Shown piece after piece: positions 5,963 through 8,049 of a stretch of DNA of 8,049 bases (positions are counted from its first letter, which is position 1; each line of letters opens with the position of its first letter). The stretch covers positions 1-8,049 of the forward strand of contig JAPLFT010000177.1 of NCBI GenBank assembly GCA_026390535.1, in the 5' to 3' direction. The position numbers were made by a program, and so were the translations under genes. Below the pieces are notes generated by a model. The model was not told where the DNA came from. It was given only the letters and a program-made list of their open reading frames with translations, and made no database searches. This DNA comes from Pseudomonadota bacterium (lineage in GTDB: Bacteria; Bdellovibrionota; JAFGOL01).

Positions 5963-6049
5963 CGGAAAGAGGGGGATTCGAACCCCCGGAGGACTTACGC
6001 CCTCAACGGTTTTCAAGACCGCCGGTTTCAACCGCTCACCCATCTTTCC
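5963..6049 (-). tRNA. tRNA-Ser (anticodon UGA)
   Basis: An 87-base class II tRNA read on the minus strand. The acceptor stem GGAAAGA pairs fully with TCTTTCC, with discriminator G at 5963. The D arm contains GAGCGGTTGAA. The anticodon loop CTTGAAA (6011-6017) has anticodon TGA at 6013-6015. A long variable arm, GAGG...CCTC, is typical of serine tRNAs. The T arm is GGGGG-TTCGAAT-CCCCC. The 3' CCA is not encoded (the bases after the discriminator are ATT), so CCA must be added enzymatically. It decodes UCA and other UCN codons. It lies 56 bases after rdgB and may be transcribed with it. Confidence 0.97.
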
Positions 6050-6056
6050 ACTATCG

Positions 6057-6086
6057 GTAATAACCTGAAAGGTACGACTGAATCAA
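6057..6086 (-). promoter_or_regulatory. Weak candidate promoter for tRNA-Ser
   Basis: On the minus strand, TTGATT (6081-6086) and TATTAC (6057-6062) are separated by 18 bases, placing a start almost exactly at the mature tRNA 5' end. The hexamers are only moderate matches. Read-through from rdgB is an equally good explanation, since no terminator is evident between the genes. Confidence 0.2.
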
Positions 6087-6105
6087 GTGATTTTTTAATG
6101 ATTCT

Positions 6106-6717
6106 TTAATTCTGCAACAGTTTTGACTTTAACGCTTCAAGTGCCCTACCCCTATGGCTTATAGAATTCTTAATCTTAGGATCAAGCTCTGCTATAGTTT
6201 TTGGAGCAAAACCATCAGGGATAAAAACGGGATCATATCCAAAACCATTACTTCCAGCCGGAATTGTCGAAATAACACCTTCACACACACCTTCGGAAAA
6301 AATATAAGAAACATCTTCAGGGTCATATAGACATATTACACACTTAAATCTTGCCGTTCTCTTCTCTGATGGAACACCTTTAAGTTCTTTCAGCACCTTA
6401 TTATAGAGATCCGAATCTTTAGCGCCAGTTCCCGCATATCTTGCACTTTTCACCCCTGGAGCACCTTTTAGATAATCTACCTCAAGCCCGGAATCGTCGG
6501 CCAGCGTTACAAAACCGAATTTCTCCGCATAGGCCTTTGCCTTTATGAGGGCATTTTCTTTAAATGTTTTCCCGTTCTCCTCAACATCAAAATTTTCGGC
6601 ATTTACGTCGGACAGAGTATAAAATTGCACATGCACAACCTCGCCAAGGATCTGCCTTATCTCCTTTAATTTACCCTTATTGGATGTGGCAAGTAATATG
6701 CCCCGCGATAGATTCAT
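6106..6717 (-). CDS. rdgB: XTP/dITP pyrophosphatase (RdgB/HAM1, house-cleaning nucleotidase)
   Basis: A full-length 203-residue member of the RdgB/HAM1 family, which hydrolyses dITP, ITP and XTP to the monophosphate plus pyrophosphate and so keeps deaminated purines out of DNA and RNA. Motifs in order: TSNKGKLKE (11-19) for triphosphate binding; FKENALIKAKA (52-62); ADDSGLEVD (73-81), containing the acidic catalytic and metal-binding residues; FGYDPVFIP (159-167); and SHRGRAL (187-193) for base recognition. All family hallmarks are present. The ATG directly follows the TAA of rph (TAAATG), with a weak purine-rich stretch upstream, so translation is probably coupled to rph. It is the last protein gene of the amidase-rph-rdgB operon. 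The rph-rdgB pairing is common in bacteria and here makes the assignment near certain. Confidence 0.97.
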   Translation of the reverse strand: MNLSRGILLATSNKGKLKEIRQILGEVVHVQFYTLSDVNAENFDVEENGKTFKENALIKAKAYAEKFGFVTLADDSGLEVDYLKGAPGVKSARYAGTGAKDSDLYNKVLKELKGVPSEKRTARFKCVICLYDPEDVSYIFSEGVCEGVISTIPAGSNGFGYDPVFIPDGFAPKTIAELDPKIKNSISHRGRALEALKSKLLQN

Positions 6718-7458
6718 TTAAGTCTCTTTAACTGCTGCATCCACCCACAGAGCAACAGCCTCGTTCTGTGCCTTGACTATCTGAGGAATCGCTTTTTCCC
6801 CAAGGTCCAGGATATTATCCAGTTCTTTTCTTGAAAAAGTCTTTCCCTCTCCGGTGCCCTGAACTTCCACCAGTTTTAAAGATGCAGTCATTACCATATT
6901 CATATCAACCTCGGCCGCTGCATCTTCCTTGTAATTAAGGTCCAGAACCGCCTCGTTATCTACTATCCCCGCACTTATCGCACATACATTCTCTATTATG
7001 GGATTTTCTTTCAGATCACCCTTCATCAACATATCATTTATCAAAATATTGAGTGCGACAAAACCACCGGTAATGCTTGCTGTACGTGTTCCACCATCGG
7101 CCTGGATCACATCACAGTCTATCATTATCTGTTTTTCTCCAAGCTTGGTAAGATCAATGGATGCCCTAAGGCTTCTGCCGATAAGACGCTGTATCTCCTG
7201 AGTACGACCGGAAACTGTTTTTCTTTCCCTCTGTATCCTCTCTATAGAACTTTTGGGAAGCATCCCATATTCCGCCGTAATCCAGCCCTTGCTCTGACCC
7301 TTAAGCCAACTGGGAAATACCTTATCCAACGTGGCACAGCAAAGAACCCGCGTATTACCCGTCGATATCAGGACACTATGAGGAATGGTCGTAAGGTAAA
7401 AAGGATCTATAGTAAGTTTTCTTATCTGATTGGACATTCTGTCATCGTTTCTCATCAT
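6718..7458 (-). CDS. rph: Ribonuclease PH (tRNA 3'-end phosphorolytic exoribonuclease)
   Basis: A full-length (246-residue) RNase PH, which trims 3' trailers of tRNA precursors using phosphate. Signatures: R-x-D-x-R at the N-terminus; GWITAEYGMLP (58-68); SGRTQEIQRLIGRSLRA (83-99), with the phosphate-site Arg; DCDVIQADGGTRTASITG (114-131), with the second phosphate-site Arg; and LDLNYKEDAAAEVDMN, with the conserved acidic residues at 179 and 185. The N-terminal strand reads HSVLISTGNTRVLC where many homologues have GSVLI. Two ATGs in tandem are possible starts. The first (7458) overlaps the amidase stop by one base (TAATG). The second (7455) is better spaced, six bases from GGGAG, so the real start may be one codon later. 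Translation is likely coupled to the amidase. Confidence 0.97.
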   Translation of the reverse strand: MMRNDDRMSNQIRKLTIDPFYLTTIPHSVLISTGNTRVLCCATLDKVFPSWLKGQSKGWITAEYGMLPKSSIERIQRERKTVSGRTQEIQRLIGRSLRASIDLTKLGEKQIMIDCDVIQADGGTRTASITGGFVALNILINDMLMKGDLKENPIIENVCAISAGIVDNEAVLDLNYKEDAAAEVDMNMVMTASLKLVEVQGTGEGKTFSRKELDNILDLGEKAIPQIVKAQNEAVALWVDAAVKET

Positions 7459-8049
7459 TAACTCCCTTTATAACTACTAAGATACGAGTTTATACCACTC
7501 GCTATTTTTGATGCCAAGCTTTTCATTTCCGACGGCGATGCGATCCTTTTGAGATCCTCTGAATTGGACATGAAGCCTATCTCTATCAATATCGACGGCA
7601 TAGTCGGGCCGGAAAGCACCGCAAAAGGCGCTTTTTTTACGCCGCGGTTTATATTCTTGTCCGATAATTTTGCAGAGATCTCACTTGCAAGCTTTGCACC
7701 CTCTTTTATATGTCCATTGACCAGCATGGAATTTATAATATTCCCTGCATCGTCGTCCGCTTTTTGCTTTTCAAAAAATTTATTTTCCTGTTGAGCGACT
7801 ATCTTTGAATAATTATCCTCTGCCTCCTCACTCATATAAAAGATATCCACACCCTTTGCCGTTTTATCCGTCGCGGAAGAATTAGCATGAATGCTGATAA
7901 AGATCTTTGCTCCGCTTGTGTTAGCTTTGTCTATTCTTTCCTTGAGGCTGAGCTTAGTATCGTTATTGTCCCTCATATATTTAATCTCATAGCCTTGTTT
8001 ATTCAAAATATCCCCAAGGTATTTTGAAAAATCCAATGTAAGTTCTTTT
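7458..8049 (-). CDS. N-acetylmuramoyl-L-alanine amidase (Amidase_3), 5' end beyond the window
   Basis: The C-terminal 196 residues of an Amidase_3 zinc hydrolase, which cleaves the bond between N-acetylmuramic acid and L-Ala of peptidoglycan in the periplasm. The frame stays open to the right edge (visible start KELTLDFSKYL), so the gene is partial; an internal TTG at 8036 is not a credible start. Visible motifs are MRDNNDTKLSLKERIDKAN (the R-x-x-D...L-x-x-R-x-x-x-AN block), FISIHANSS with the zinc-ligand His, and PSILIEIGFMSNSEDL with the catalytic Glu near the end. The segment between them contains an inserted charged helical stretch (about EEAEDNYSKIVAQQENKFF), as in AmiC/AmiB-type enzymes, where such a helix blocks the site until activated. 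The first zinc-ligand His and any signal or AMIN domain lie off the window. Its stop overlaps the rph start. Confidence 0.92.
   Translation of the reverse strand, partial: KELTLDFSKYLGDILNKQGYEIKYMRDNNDTKLSLKERIDKANTSGAKIFISIHANSSATDKTAKGVDIFYMSEEAEDNYSKIVAQQENKFFEKQKADDDAGNIINSMLVNGHIKEGAKLASEISAKLSDKNINRGVKKAPFAVLSGPTMPSILIEIGFMSNSEDLKRIASPSEMKSLASKIASGINSYLSSYKGS

Noticed and set aside
5963..5987. tRNA-Ser 3' end as an attachment site for an integrated element
   Set aside because: I found no second copy of the tRNA 3' end and no integrase in the window, so integration cannot be supported here.
6080..6104. GAATCA...TGATTC inverted repeat between rdgB and tRNA-Ser as a terminator
   Set aside because: A six-base AT-rich stem with a 13-base loop and no U-tract; not a credible intrinsic terminator.

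Overview
The window looks like an AT-rich chromosomal segment of a Gram-negative-type bacterium with a lipoprotein-decorated outer membrane. Three lines point that way: three lipobox-type secreted proteins, none with Asp after the lipidated Cys; an ElaB/YqjD-YqjE-like membrane pair; and an Amidase_3-rph-rdgB operon of the sort seen in Deltaproteobacteria and Nitrospirota relatives. One lipobox has Phe at -3 and another Asn at -1, which spirochaetes tolerate better than most phyla. The sequence alone does not settle the taxon.

Layout. (1) 67-714, minus strand: a two-gene operon for a DUF883/YqjD-like C-tail-anchored protein and a YqjE-like two-helix membrane protein (TTG start). (2) 715-973: a divergent promoter region. 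(3) 974-3915: three surface or periplasmic lipoproteins. One is on the plus strand (two DUF5018-like beta-sandwich repeats). Two are on the minus strand as an operon: CHB_HEX_C repeats plus dockerin-like calcium loops, then DUF5018-like plus DUF1566. A textbook sigma-70 promoter precedes the minus-strand pair, and the two transcription units end only 4 bp apart. (4) 4116-4625, plus: a small Cys-rich DUF2284 protein, probably leaderless. (5) 4739-5869, minus: a class II Fic AMP-transferase with its own inhibitory helix and a C-terminal winged helix. Its promoter carries a striking inverted array of four TGYRCA hexamers. (6) 5963-8049, minus: a tightly packed housekeeping operon of a cell-wall amidase (5' end off the window), RNase PH and XTP/dITP pyrophosphatase, followed by tRNA-Ser(UGA).

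The right quarter is core genome. The part to the left of the tRNA-Ser 3' end (Fic, DUF2284, lipoproteins) looks like accessory content. The three lipoproteins appear related in purpose (display of beta-sandwich or lectin-like modules on the cell surface), because two of them on opposite strands share the same DUF5018-like module. No RNA-guided, CRISPR, transposon or phage structural genes were seen. No stretch over 300 bp lacks a gene. The most interesting unexplained structure is the Fic promoter array.
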